Shown in pieces: positions 52,310 through 61,549 of a stretch of DNA of 64,000 nucleotides. The position numbers and the translations under genes are program-made. Source of the DNA: Streptomyces flavofungini (GTDB lineage: Bacteria > Actinomycetota > Actinomycetes > Streptomycetales > Streptomycetaceae); NCBI RefSeq assembly GCF_030388665.1, contig NZ_CP128846.1, forward strand, positions 6,150,501 through 6,214,500, read 5' to 3'. Position 1 is the first letter of the stretch; the number at the start of each line of letters is the position of its first letter. A model generated the notes under the pieces. It saw only the letters and a program-made list of their open reading frames with translations. It was not told where the DNA came from and did not search any database.

Positions 52310-54484
52310 GTGACCAACATTCCGGAGACCGGACGCACCCCGCGCGTCCAGGTCCGCCTCGTGATCATCCAGATCCTCGTCGTCTCGCTGCTCCTCACCC
52401 TCGGCGGCCGCCTGTGGTACCTCCAGGTCCGCAACGGCGCCGAGTACGCCGAGGAGGCCTCGGGCAACCACGTCCAGCAGGTCGTCCAGCCCGCCGTGCG
52501 CGGCGCGATCCTCGACGCCCGCGGCGTGCCCATCGCCGACAACCAGACCCGGCTCGTCGTCTCCGCGTCCCGCACGGACCTGATGAAGATGAAGGACGAC
52601 GGCAAGGCCGTCCTCGACAAGCTCGCCGGGGTCCTCGACATGACCCCCAAGGACGTCGCCGACAAGGTCCGCCTCTGCGACTCCAAGACGCCCCAGCCCT
52701 GCTGGAACGGCTCGCCCTACCAGCCCATCCCGATCACCGACGAGGCCACGCCCAAGCAGGCCCTGCAGATCCGGGAGCGCTCCGAGGACTTCCCCGGCAT
52801 CACCGCCGAGCCCACCGCCGTGCGCCGCTACCCCGCGCCCGGCAAGTCCAACACCGCGCAGGTCCTCGGCTACCTCTCGCCCGTCACCGACGACGAGATC
52901 AACAAGGCCAAGGACTCCGACTCGCCCTACCTGCGCTCCGACCAGGTCGGCCGCTCCGGCCTCGAGCGCACCTACGACAAGCAGCTGCGCGGCAAGGCCG
53001 GTGTCACCCGCTACGAGGTCGACAACCTCGGCCGGGTGATAGGGAAGGCCGACTCCGACCGGGCCAAGCCCGGCTCGAACGTCGTCACCAGCATCGACGC
53101 CCGTGTCCAGGCCGTGTCCGAGTACTGGCTGAACGACGCGATGAAGAAGGCCCGCGACGAGTTCGACGACAACACGGGCGAGAACTACAAGGCCGACGCG
53201 GGCGCCGTCGTCGTCATGGAGAACAAGACCGGCCGCATCGTCTCCATGGCCTCCAACCCCACCTACGACCCGAACGCCTGGGTCGGCGGCATCTCCGGCA
53301 AGGACTACGCCCGCCTGACCGGGAAGAAGTCCAACTACCCGCTGCTCAACCGCGCCATCCAGGGCCAGGCAGCCCCCGGCTCGATCTTCAAGGTCATCCC
53401 GACCACCGCCGCCGTCAACGCGGGCTACGAGTTCAACGGCCGCTACCCGTGCCCCAGCTCGTACTCGATCGGCGGCCAGGTCTTCAAGAACTTCGAGTCC
53501 CAGGGCCACGGCTCCATCACCCTCGGCCAGGCCCTGGAGGTGTCCTGCGACACCGTCTACTACAAGCTGGCGCACGACGAGTGGCGCAAGGACGGCGGCA
53601 ACAAGCCGAAGAAGGACGCCAAGGACTGGTTCTACAAGACCGCCCACCAGTTCGGCCTCGGCAAGGAGACCGGTGTCGACCTGCCCAACGAGGTCAGCGG
53701 CCGCGTCCCCGACCGGCAGTGGAAGAAGGACTACTGGGGCGCCAACAAGGACGCCTGGTGCAAGCAGGGCAAGAAGGGCGGCGAGTACGCCGAGCGCATC
53801 GCCTACGAGAACTGTCTCGAAGGCATGAAGATGCGCGCGGGTGACTCCGTCAACTACTCCATCGGCCAGGGCGACACCCTCGTCACGCCGATCCAGATGG
53901 CCACCATCTATGCGGCCATCGCCAACGGCGGCACCCTCTACAACCCCACCGTCGGCAAGGCGATCATCAGCGGCGACGGCAAGCACGTCGAGGAGATCAA
54001 GCCCAAGGCCCACGGCAAGCTCCCCATGGACGCGGCGCTGCGCAAGGACATAGACGGTGCCCTCGCGGACGTCGCGACCAAGGGCACCGCCGCCTGGCGC
54101 TTCGGCGGCTGGCCCCAGGACAAGATCCCGATGCACGCCAAGACGGGTACGGCCGAGGTCTACGGCAAGCAGACGACGTCGTGGTTCGCGACGTACACCA
54201 AGGACTACTCGATCGTGATGACGATCTCCCAGGGCGGTACGGGCTCCGGTGCCTCCGGGCCCGCCGTCCGCAAGATCTACGACGCGATCTACGGCCTGGA
54301 CGAGGAGGGCAACCAGGACCTGAAGAAGGCCCTGCTGCCCGAGCCCCAGAAGTCCCTGCCCAAGATCGAGGCCGACGGCTCCATCGACGCCCCGAAGATC
54401 AAGCCGTACAAGCCCGGGAAGCCGAAGCCGCCGAACGAGCAGACCCAACTGGCCGGGCCCCCGGCCGCCGGGAGGCGTGACTAG
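52310..54484 (+). CDS. mrdA: penicillin-binding protein 2 (transpeptidase)
   Basis: Encodes 724 residues from GTG 52310, preceded by GGGAGGGG-like purines. One helix (LVIIQILVVSLLLTLGGRLW) anchors it. The pedestal domain contains RGAILDARGVPIADNQ and ERTYDKQLRGK. The transpeptidase domain has Ser358/Lys361 (PGSIFK), the SxD motif Ser412-Cys-Asp414 and KTGT at 611-614. The C-terminal tail is Pro/Lys-rich. It cross-links peptidoglycan with the RodA glycosyltransferase encoded next. The upstream 58 bases contain GGAAGGGAC repeats. Confidence 0.96.
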   Translation: MTNIPETGRTPRVQVRLVIIQILVVSLLLTLGGRLWYLQVRNGAEYAEEASGNHVQQVVQPAVRGAILDARGVPIADNQTRLVVSASRTDLMKMKDDGKAVLDKLAGVLDMTPKDVADKVRLCDSKTPQPCWNGSPYQPIPITDEATPKQALQIRERSEDFPGITAEPTAVRRYPAPGKSNTAQVLGYLSPVTDDEINKAKDSDSPYLRSDQVGRSGLERTYDKQLRGKAGVTRYEVDNLGRVIGKADSDRAKPGSNVVTSIDARVQAVSEYWLNDAMKKARDEFDDNTGENYKADAGAVVVMENKTGRIVSMASNPTYDPNAWVGGISGKDYARLTGKKSNYPLLNRAIQGQAAPGSIFKVIPTTAAVNAGYEFNGRYPCPSSYSIGGQVFKNFESQGHGSITLGQALEVSCDTVYYKLAHDEWRKDGGNKPKKDAKDWFYKTAHQFGLGKETGVDLPNEVSGRVPDRQWKKDYWGANKDAWCKQGKKGGEYAERIAYENCLEGMKMRAGDSVNYSIGQGDTLVTPIQMATIYAAIANGGTLYNPTVGKAIISGDGKHVEEIKPKAHGKLPMDAALRKDIDGALADVATKGTAAWRFGGWPQDKIPMHAKTGTAEVYGKQTTSWFATYTKDYSIVMTISQGGTGSGASGPAVRKIYDAIYGLDEEGNQDLKKALLPEPQKSLPKIEADGSIDAPKIKPYKPGKPKPPNEQTQLAGPPAAGRRD

Positions 54485-54487
54485 TCC

Positions 54488-55684
54488 GTGACCGGCACCG
54501 GTGGTTTCTCCGTCTCGGGCTACGGCCCCGAGCGCTCCACGCTCTCCCGCCTGTTCGCCCGCGACTCGATACTGCGCAGGCTCGACTGGGTGATGCTGCT
54601 CGCCGCCCTCGCGCTCTCCGTGATCGGCTCCGCGCTCGTCTACTCGGCGACCCGCAACCGCACGGAACTCGTCGGCGACGACCCGTACGCCTTCCTGATC
54701 AAGCACGTCGTGAACATCGGCATCGGGCTTGCCCTGATGACCGCCACGGTCTGGCTCGGCCACCGCAACCTGCGCACGGCCGTGCCGATCCTCTACGGCG
54801 TCTCGGTCTTCATGGTGCTGCTCGTGCTCACCCCGCTCGGCGCGACCATCAACGGCGCGCACGCCTGGATCGTGATCGCCGGGTTCTCGCTGCAGCCCTC
54901 CGAGTTCGTCAAGATCACCATCATCCTGGGCATGGCGATGCTCCTCGCGGCCCGCGTCGACGCGGGCGACAAGGACCGCCCCGACCACCGCACGGTGGTC
55001 CAGGCGCTCGGCCTCGCCACCGTCCCGATACTGATCGTCCTGCTGATGCCGGACCTCGGCTCGGTCATGGTCATGGTGATGATCGTGCTCGGCGTGCTGC
55101 TCGCCTCCGGCGCCTCCAACCGCTGGGTCTTCGGCCTGCTCGGCGCCGGCGCGCTCGGCGGCGTCGCCATATGGCAGCTCGGCGTCCTCGACGACTACCA
55201 GATCGCCCGATTCGCGGCCTTCGCCAACCCCGCCCTCGACCCGGCGGGCGTCGGCTACAACACCAACCAGGCCCGCATCGCGATCGGCTCCGGCGGCCTC
55301 ACCGGCACCGGCCTCACCAAGGGCTCCCAGACCACCGGCCAGTTCGTCCCCGAACAGCAGACGGACTTCGTCTTCACGGTCGCCGGTGAGGAACTGGGCT
55401 TCGTCGGCGCGGGCGCCATCCTGCTGCTGCTCGGCGTCGTCCTCTGGCGCGCCTGCCGCATCGCCCGCGAGACGACCGAGCTGTACGGCACGGTCGTCGC
55501 CGCCGGGATCATCGCCTGGTTCGCCTTCCAGGCCTTCGAGAACATCGGCATGACGCTCGGCATCATGCCGGTCGCGGGCCTGCCCCTGCCGTTCGTGTCG
55601 TACGGAGGCACATCCATGTTCGCGGTCTGGCTGGCCGTGGGCCTCCTCCAGTCGATCAAGGTGGAAAGACCGCTGTCGGCGTAG
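54488..55684 (+). CDS. rodA: SEDS peptidoglycan glycosyltransferase RodA/FtsW family (sfr-type)
   Basis: Encodes 398 residues from GTG 54488, three bases after the pbp2 stop. Ten hydrophobic helices are present. SEDS hallmarks are GAHAWIVIAGFSLQPSEFVK, the large loop NTNQARIAIGSGGLTGTGL, FVPEQQTDFVFTVAGEELGF, and the end PLPFVSYGGTSMFA. It polymerises glycan strands from lipid II, paired with PBP2. The Asp in PEQQTDF corresponds to the catalytic region of the family. Confidence 0.96.
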   Translation: MTGTGGFSVSGYGPERSTLSRLFARDSILRRLDWVMLLAALALSVIGSALVYSATRNRTELVGDDPYAFLIKHVVNIGIGLALMTATVWLGHRNLRTAVPILYGVSVFMVLLVLTPLGATINGAHAWIVIAGFSLQPSEFVKITIILGMAMLLAARVDAGDKDRPDHRTVVQALGLATVPILIVLLMPDLGSVMVMVMIVLGVLLASGASNRWVFGLLGAGALGGVAIWQLGVLDDYQIARFAAFANPALDPAGVGYNTNQARIAIGSGGLTGTGLTKGSQTTGQFVPEQQTDFVFTVAGEELGFVGAGAILLLLGVVLWRACRIARETTELYGTVVAAGIIAWFAFQAFENIGMTLGIMPVAGLPLPFVSYGGTSMFAVWLAVGLLQSIKVERPLSA

Positions 55685-55730
55685 CGGCCGGGGTCTGCCC
55701 AAGTCGGCCGATCGCGTCTAGATTCGGTTC

Positions 55731-57263
55731 ATGGCGGACACGAAGCGCGAACGCGAGATCGAGCGGAAGTACGACGCCGACGCCGCCGGCGACCTCCCCG
55801 ACCTCAGGGGGGTCGCCGGGGTGGCCGACGTCATCGACAAAGGCGTCGCCGACCTGGACGCGGTGTACTACGACACCGCCGACCAGCGCCTCGCCACGGC
55901 CTCCATCACGCTGCGCCGCCGCACCGGCGGAAACGACGCGGGCTGGCACCTGAAACTGCCCGTGCCCGAGATCGAGGGCGCCCGCGACGAGCTGCACGCC
56001 CCCCTGTCCGACGGCGTGCCGCGCGCCCTGATCGGCCTGGTCCGCTCCCGCGTCCGCGACGCCGACCTCACCCCCGTCGTCCGCCTCCGCTCCGCCCGCG
56101 ACCTGCGCCACCTGGTCGACGCCGACGGCACCCTCCTCGCCGAGGTCAGCGTCGACGGCGTCCGCGCCGACCGCCTCGACGGCGCCACGGCCACCGCCTC
56201 CTGGACGGAGATCGAGGTCGAACTGGCCCCGAACGGCGACCCCCGCCTCCTGGACAAGGTGGAGAAGAGACTCCGCAAGGCGGGGGTGCGGAGGTCGACA
56301 TCCAAGTCGAAGCTGGCACGGGCCCTGGCCGACACGGGGACCCCGCCGGAAGCAGCCGCCGTGCCCGAGCTGAGGCCCGACACCGCGGGCGCCCAAGTCC
56401 TCGCGTACCTCCGCGAGCAGCGCGACGCCCTGCTGGAGCTGGACCCCGCGGTCCGCCAGGACCTCCCCGACTCCGTCCACCAGATGCGGGTGGCGACCCG
56501 CCGCACCCGCAGCGCCTTCAAGACGTACGCAAAGATCCTCGACCGCACGGTCACGGACCCGATCGGCGAGGAGCTGAAGTGGCTGGCCGCCGAGCTGGGT
56601 GTGGACCGCGACCGCGAGGTCCTCACCGAACGCCTGACGGCCGCCCTGACGGACGTCCCGCGCACGCTCCTGCTCGGCCCGGTCCGCGGCAGGCTGCGCC
56701 GGTGGGCGGTGGCGGGCCGCGCGGGCTCGCGCCGCAAGACGGTCGCCGTCCTGGACAGCAAGCGCTACCTCGCGCTGCTCGACAGCCTGGACGCCCTCCT
56801 GGCCGACCCTCCGCTCCGCAAGGCCGCGGGCGCCGCCGTGGCCGAGGCCCTGCCGAAGGCGGTCCTGAAGGACTACGACCGCCTCGCGACCCGGGTCGGC
56901 CACGCGCTCGCCCTGGACCCCGGCACCGACCGGGACCTGGCGATGCACGAGGCCCGCAAGGCCGCGAAGCGCGCCCGGTACGCGGGCGAGGCGGCGACCC
57001 CGGCCCTCGGCAAGCCCGCGGCCCGCTTCGCCAAGCGGATGAAGGCCGTGCAGAAGGTGCTCGGCGACCACCAGGACTCGGTCGTGGCCCGTGGGACCCT
57101 GCGTGACCTGGCGATCCAGGCGCACGCGGCGGGGGAGAGCGCGTTCGTGTGGGGCCTGCTGTACGGCCGTGAGGAGGCGGTCGCGGCGACCCGGGAGCGG
57201 GAGCTGGTGGGCGTGTGGGAGCGCGCGTCGCGGCCGAAGGCACGGGCGGCGCTCGGCGGCTAG
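55731..57263 (+). CDS. CYTH and CHAD domain protein
   Basis: Encodes 510 residues from ATG 55731, six bases after TAGATT, so probably leaderless. The CYTH domain (1-200) starts KREREIERKYDADAA (ExExK motif) and has RRRTGGNDAGWHLKLP, and acidic EIEVELAPNGDPRLLDK strands. The CHAD domain (about 215-500) has two helical repeats with HQMRVATRRTRSAFKTY and MHEARKAAKRARYAGEA, rich in conserved His/Arg that bind polyphosphate. It likely acts on or binds triphosphate compounds or polyphosphate. Substrate is not defined. Confidence 0.93.
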   Translation: MADTKREREIERKYDADAAGDLPDLRGVAGVADVIDKGVADLDAVYYDTADQRLATASITLRRRTGGNDAGWHLKLPVPEIEGARDELHAPLSDGVPRALIGLVRSRVRDADLTPVVRLRSARDLRHLVDADGTLLAEVSVDGVRADRLDGATATASWTEIEVELAPNGDPRLLDKVEKRLRKAGVRRSTSKSKLARALADTGTPPEAAAVPELRPDTAGAQVLAYLREQRDALLELDPAVRQDLPDSVHQMRVATRRTRSAFKTYAKILDRTVTDPIGEELKWLAAELGVDRDREVLTERLTAALTDVPRTLLLGPVRGRLRRWAVAGRAGSRRKTVAVLDSKRYLALLDSLDALLADPPLRKAAGAAVAEALPKAVLKDYDRLATRVGHALALDPGTDRDLAMHEARKAAKRARYAGEAATPALGKPAARFAKRMKAVQKVLGDHQDSVVARGTLRDLAIQAHAAGESAFVWGLLYGREEAVAATRERELVGVWERASRPKARAALGG

Positions 57264-57347
57264 GGGGTCGGCCGATCGAGGTACGGGGTGGGGCCCGGGT
57301 CACGTTAGGCTTGAGGGTCACCCCTGTCAGCTCACGAAGGTCCAGCG

Positions 57348-59285
57348 ATGTCTGTCGAGTCGGTTTTCCCGCAGCTCGAAGCCCTGCTCCCGCATGTGCA
57401 GAAGCCGATCCAGTACGTGGGCGGTGAGCTCAACTCCACGGTCAAGGAGTGGGACGCCTGCGACGTCCGCTGGGCGCTCATGTACCCGGACGCGTACGAG
57501 GTCGGTCTGCCCAATCAGGGCGTCATGATCCTTTACGAGGTCCTGAACGAGCGGGACGGCGTCCTCGCCGAGCGCACGTACAGCGTCTGGCCGGACCTCG
57601 AGGAGCTGATGCGCGAGCACAAGGTCCCGCAGTTCACCGTGGACTCGCACCGGCCCGTGGGCGCCTTCGACGTGTTCGGCCTGTCCTTCTCCACGGAGCT
57701 CGGCTACACGAACATGCTGACCGCCCTCGACCTCGCGGGCATCCCGCTGGAGTCCAAGGACCGCGGCATCGACGACCCGATCGTGCTCGCGGGCGGCCAC
57801 GCCGCCTTCAACCCCGAGCCGATCGCCGAGTTCATCGACGCGGCGGTCATCGGTGACGGCGAGCAGGCCGTGCTCGACATGACGGAGATCATCCGCGCCT
57901 GGAAGGCCGAGGGCCGCCCCGGTGGCCGCGAGGAGGTCCTGTTCCGCCTCGCGAGGACCGGCGGCGTGTACATCCCGGCGTTCTACGACGTGGAGTACCT
58001 GCCGGACGGCCGCATCGGCCGCGTCGTACCGAACAGGTCCGGTGTCCCGTGGCGCGTGTCCAAGCACACGGTCATGGACCTCGACGAGTGGCCCTACCCG
58101 AAGCAGCCGCTGGTGCCGCTCGCCGAGACGGTGCACGAGCGCATGTCGGTGGAGATCTTCCGCGGCTGCACGCGCGGCTGCCGCTTCTGCCAGGCGGGCA
58201 TGATCACCCGCCCGGTGCGCGAGCGCTCCATCACGGGCATCGGCGAGATGGTCGAGAAGGGGCTGAAGGCGACCGGCTTCGAGGAGGTCGGCCTGCTGTC
58301 GCTGTCCTCCGCGGACCACACGGAGATCGCGGACGTCGCCAAGGGCCTCGCCGACCGGTACGAGGAGGACAAGATCGGCCTGTCCCTCCCCTCCACCCGC
58401 GTGGACGCCTTCAACGTCGACCTGGCCAACGAGCTGACCCGCAACGGCCGCCGCTCCGGCCTCACCTTCGCCCCCGAGGGCGGCAGCGAGCGCATGCGCA
58501 AGGTCATCAACAAGATGGTCAGCGAAGAGGACCTGATCCGCACCGTCGCCACCGCCTACGGCAACGGCTGGCGCCAGGTGAAGCTGTACTTCATGTGCGG
58601 TCTGCCCACCGAGACCGACGAGGACGTCCTGCAGATCGCCGACATGGCGATGAACGTCATCCAGAAGGGCCGCGAGGTCTCCGGCTCCAACGACATCCGC
58701 TGCACGGTCTCCATCGGCGGCTTCGTGCCCAAGCCGCACACGCCCTTCCAGTGGGCCCCGCAGCTCTCCGCCGCGGAGACCGACGCCCGCCTGGAGAAGC
58801 TCCGCGACAAGATCCGCGGCGACAAGAAGTACGGCCGCTCCATCGGCTTCCGGTACCACGACGGCAAGCCCGGCATCGTCGAGGGCCTGCTCTCCCGCGG
58901 CGACCGCCGCCTCGGCGCCGTGATCCGCGCCGTCTACGAGGACGGCGGCCGCTTCGACGGCTGGCGCGAGCACTTCAGCTACGAACGCTGGATGCGGTGT
59001 GCCGACAAGACGCTGCCCGAGGTCGGTCTCGACGTCGACTGGTACACCACCCGTGAGCGCACCTACGAAGAGGTGCTGCCCTGGGACCACCTGGACTCCG
59101 GCCTCGACAAGGACTGGCTCTGGGAGGACTGGCAGGACGCGCTCGACGAGACCGAGGTCGACGACTGCCGCTGGACCCCGTGCTTCGACTGCGGGGTGTG
59201 CCCCGCCATGCAGACGGAGATCCAAGTGGGGCCGACGGGCAAGAAGTTGCTGCCGCTGTCGGTGAAGACGCCCGCCACGAAGTGA
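57348..59285 (+). CDS. B12-binding-domain radical SAM protein, TIGR03960 family
   Basis: Encodes 645 residues from ATG 57348. The N-terminal part is a B12-binding-like fold (NQGVMILYEVLNERDGVLAE, AGGHAAFNPEPI). The radical SAM cluster site is RGCTRGCRFCQAGMI with Cys274, Cys278 and Cys281 in CxxxCxxC spacing. FAPEGGSERMRKVINK and KLYFMCGLPTETDED follow. A C-terminal CFDCGVC may hold another cluster. The family is normally next to or fused with a DUF2344 (TIGR03936) protein. Here that partner begins 3.56 kb further on, behind two other genes. Confidence 0.94.
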   Translation: MSVESVFPQLEALLPHVQKPIQYVGGELNSTVKEWDACDVRWALMYPDAYEVGLPNQGVMILYEVLNERDGVLAERTYSVWPDLEELMREHKVPQFTVDSHRPVGAFDVFGLSFSTELGYTNMLTALDLAGIPLESKDRGIDDPIVLAGGHAAFNPEPIAEFIDAAVIGDGEQAVLDMTEIIRAWKAEGRPGGREEVLFRLARTGGVYIPAFYDVEYLPDGRIGRVVPNRSGVPWRVSKHTVMDLDEWPYPKQPLVPLAETVHERMSVEIFRGCTRGCRFCQAGMITRPVRERSITGIGEMVEKGLKATGFEEVGLLSLSSADHTEIADVAKGLADRYEEDKIGLSLPSTRVDAFNVDLANELTRNGRRSGLTFAPEGGSERMRKVINKMVSEEDLIRTVATAYGNGWRQVKLYFMCGLPTETDEDVLQIADMAMNVIQKGREVSGSNDIRCTVSIGGFVPKPHTPFQWAPQLSAAETDARLEKLRDKIRGDKKYGRSIGFRYHDGKPGIVEGLLSRGDRRLGAVIRAVYEDGGRFDGWREHFSYERWMRCADKTLPEVGLDVDWYTTRERTYEEVLPWDHLDSGLDKDWLWEDWQDALDETEVDDCRWTPCFDCGVCPAMQTEIQVGPTGKKLLPLSVKTPATK

Positions 59286-59404
59286 GACCCCCCGGCGCCG
59301 TGGGCGCGGCGCGGGATGCTGGCTAAAGTCATCTCATAACCGCTGGTTGGAGGGCCGATCGGCGGTTGTGGGAGAGGTCGGCGTCCTGGGGAGGGCCTGC
59401 ACGC

Positions 59405-61468
59405 ATGAGTCGTCGCTCGAGTGGTCTTGTCGGTGTCTGGGCCGAGGTCCAGCGGCAGCAGCAACGCCAGCTGGAGGCCGAGGCCCGCAGCCGCCGGGAG
59501 CAGGAGCGGCGGGCCCGTGCCGAACAGCGCCGGATGGAGCGGGACTACCGCGAGTACCGCCAGGCGGAGGCCCGCCGCCGGACCCAGGAACTCGACGCGC
59601 GCGTGGCGGCCCTGCAGGGGCTGTTAGCGGCCGGCTGCCGCGCCCCCGCCTTCCGGGCGGCGGCCCTGACGCGGGCCGAGGACGTGCAGCCGTTCTCGGC
59701 CGGACAGCTCGGGGTGCCGGTGGCCATGCCGGACCCGAACCTCTATCAGGCGCACGGCGGTTGGACGCCGGGCCGCCGCGCCCAGGCGCAGGCGCAGGCG
59801 CGTGCCCGCTTCGAGTACGACTGGAACGCGGCGCAGGCCGCCGAGACCCGGCGGCAGCAGCAACTGGCGGACCTGCGGCGCCAGTACGACGCCTGGGTGA
59901 CCGGCCACCTCGCGGAGGTGCGCCGCCACAACGCGGGCATCGCCGAGGTCGTCGCGGGCGTCAGGAGCGGCGACGCGGAGGCCGTCGTCGAGTACTTCAC
60001 CGCCGCCCTGTACGCCTCGACGGCCTGGCCCGAGGGCTTCCCGCGGCAGGTCGCCGCGGCCTACGACCCGGCGTCGCGCCAGCTGGTGCTCGACTGGGAA
60101 CTCCCGGGCCACGACGTCGTTCCCGAGGCGAAGTCGGTGCGCTACGTGGTCAGCGCCGACGAGGACAAGGAAGCGGCGCGCCCGGTGACCCAGCGCCGGG
60201 CGCTCTACCGCGGCGTCGTCGCCCAGTGCGTGCTCCTCGTCCTGCACGACCTGTTCGCGGCGGACGAGCACGGCGCCCTCGCATCCGTGGCGCTGAACGG
60301 GTTCGTCGACGACCACGATCCGGCGACGGGAGTACGGACGCACATCGTCCTGGCCTCGGTCATGGCCGAGCGCGCCACCTTCGCCGACCTCCGCCTGGAG
60401 CAGGTGGACCCGGTCAGCTGTCTGACCGAGGGCCTCAGGGGCCAGTTGGCGGCGCGGCCCGACCAGCTCTCGCCGGTGCGGCCCGTGCGCAGACCGGACG
60501 ACGTGGGCCAGCACATCGCGAGCCACGGCGGCGCGGGCGAGGAGCCGGATCTGCGGGAGATGGACCCGATCGTGTTCGAGTCCCTGGTCGCCGAGCTGTT
60601 CCGGGCCATGGGCATGCAGGCGGTGATGACGCAGCGCTCGAACGACGGCGGCGTGGACGTCGACGCCCTCGACCCCACCCCGATCCGCGGCGGCAAGATC
60701 GTCGTCCAGGTGAAGCGCTACCGCAACACCGTCCCGCCGACGGCCGTCCGCGATCTGTACGGCACCGTGCAGGACCGCGGCGCCAACAAGGGCGTCCTCG
60801 TCACCACGTCGGGCTTCGGCCCCGGCTCGTACACCTTCGCCAACGGCAAGCCCCTTGAGCTGATATCGGGTCCCGAACTGGTCGACCTGCTGCACCGCCA
60901 CGGACTCTCCGGCCGCCTCGGCGAGCGCGCGCCCGCGACCCCCGCGCCGCCCCCGGCGCCCGCGCCCCGGCGGGACGACGTCGGCGACTACAACGTCCTC
61001 GGCATGTCCTGGTCCGGCACGGTCGCCGTGGACGTCTGCGCCCTCGTCTGCGCGGGCAACCGCGTCCTGAGCGACGACCACTTCGTGTTCTTCAACAACG
61101 AGCGGACCCCGGACGGTTCGGTGCGCGCGGAGCCCGCGAGCCCGCCGGACAAGGCCGCGGTGCGCGTCGCCTTCGAGTCGCTGCCCGCCGCCGCCGACCG
61201 GCTCGCCCTCGTCGCCGCCGTCGACCCCGAGGCCAACCCGCACGCGGATCTGTCGGGCTTCACCGACGCCCGCATCCGGCTCCTCGACCCCTCCCTGACC
61301 GAGCTCGGCACGCTCGACGTCTCCGAGGGCAGGGCGGGAGAGACCGCCCTGGTCCTCGGCTCGTTCCGGCGCAGGGCGGGCGGCGACTGGGACTTCGTGC
61401 TCGGCGGCAAGGGTTACACCGGCGGCCTGGAGCAGCTCCTGCCGGACTACGGCATCGCCGTCGAGTAG
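59405..61468 (+). CDS. coiled-coil / Mrr-type nuclease / TerD fusion protein with a TTA codon
   Basis: Encodes 687 residues from ATG 59405, ten bases after GGGAGG. Residues 10-75 and 115-165 are Gln/Arg/Glu-rich coiled coils. A middle region (170-375) is unassigned. The Mrr-type PD-(D/E)xK nuclease spans about 385-500: FESLVAELFRAMGMQAV, Asp418/Asp420 in SNDGGVDVDAL, and Gln435-x-Lys437 in IVVQVKRY. A Pro-rich linker leads to a TerD domain from residue 529: YNVLGMSWSGTVAVDVCALV, DDHFVFFNNERTPDGSV and RRAGGDWDFVLGGKGYTGGL, whose acidic loops bind calcium in TerD. Codon 74 is TTA (59624-59626), so translation may depend on bldA. Fusion suggests nucleic-acid defence or stress sensing; that is inference. 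Confidence 0.92.
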   Translation: MSRRSSGLVGVWAEVQRQQQRQLEAEARSRREQERRARAEQRRMERDYREYRQAEARRRTQELDARVAALQGLLAAGCRAPAFRAAALTRAEDVQPFSAGQLGVPVAMPDPNLYQAHGGWTPGRRAQAQAQARARFEYDWNAAQAAETRRQQQLADLRRQYDAWVTGHLAEVRRHNAGIAEVVAGVRSGDAEAVVEYFTAALYASTAWPEGFPRQVAAAYDPASRQLVLDWELPGHDVVPEAKSVRYVVSADEDKEAARPVTQRRALYRGVVAQCVLLVLHDLFAADEHGALASVALNGFVDDHDPATGVRTHIVLASVMAERATFADLRLEQVDPVSCLTEGLRGQLAARPDQLSPVRPVRRPDDVGQHIASHGGAGEEPDLREMDPIVFESLVAELFRAMGMQAVMTQRSNDGGVDVDALDPTPIRGGKIVVQVKRYRNTVPPTAVRDLYGTVQDRGANKGVLVTTSGFGPGSYTFANGKPLELISGPELVDLLHRHGLSGRLGERAPATPAPPPAPAPRRDDVGDYNVLGMSWSGTVAVDVCALVCAGNRVLSDDHFVFFNNERTPDGSVRAEPASPPDKAAVRVAFESLPAAADRLALVAAVDPEANPHADLSGFTDARIRLLDPSLTELGTLDVSEGRAGETALVLGSFRRRAGGDWDFVLGGKGYTGGLEQLLPDYGIAVE

Positions 61469-61549
61469 GCCGAGCGGGCCGCGTGGGCCGAGTGTGAGGC
61501 GGTTGCCGAAATCGGGAGCCGGGACGGCCCCGCGCGCGTCTAGCACCAC

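Noticed and set aside
59366..59404. Longer start (GTG 59366) for the Mrr-TerD gene
   Set aside because: ATG 59405 has GGGAGG upstream, and the extra residues MWERSASWGGPAR look like translated leader.
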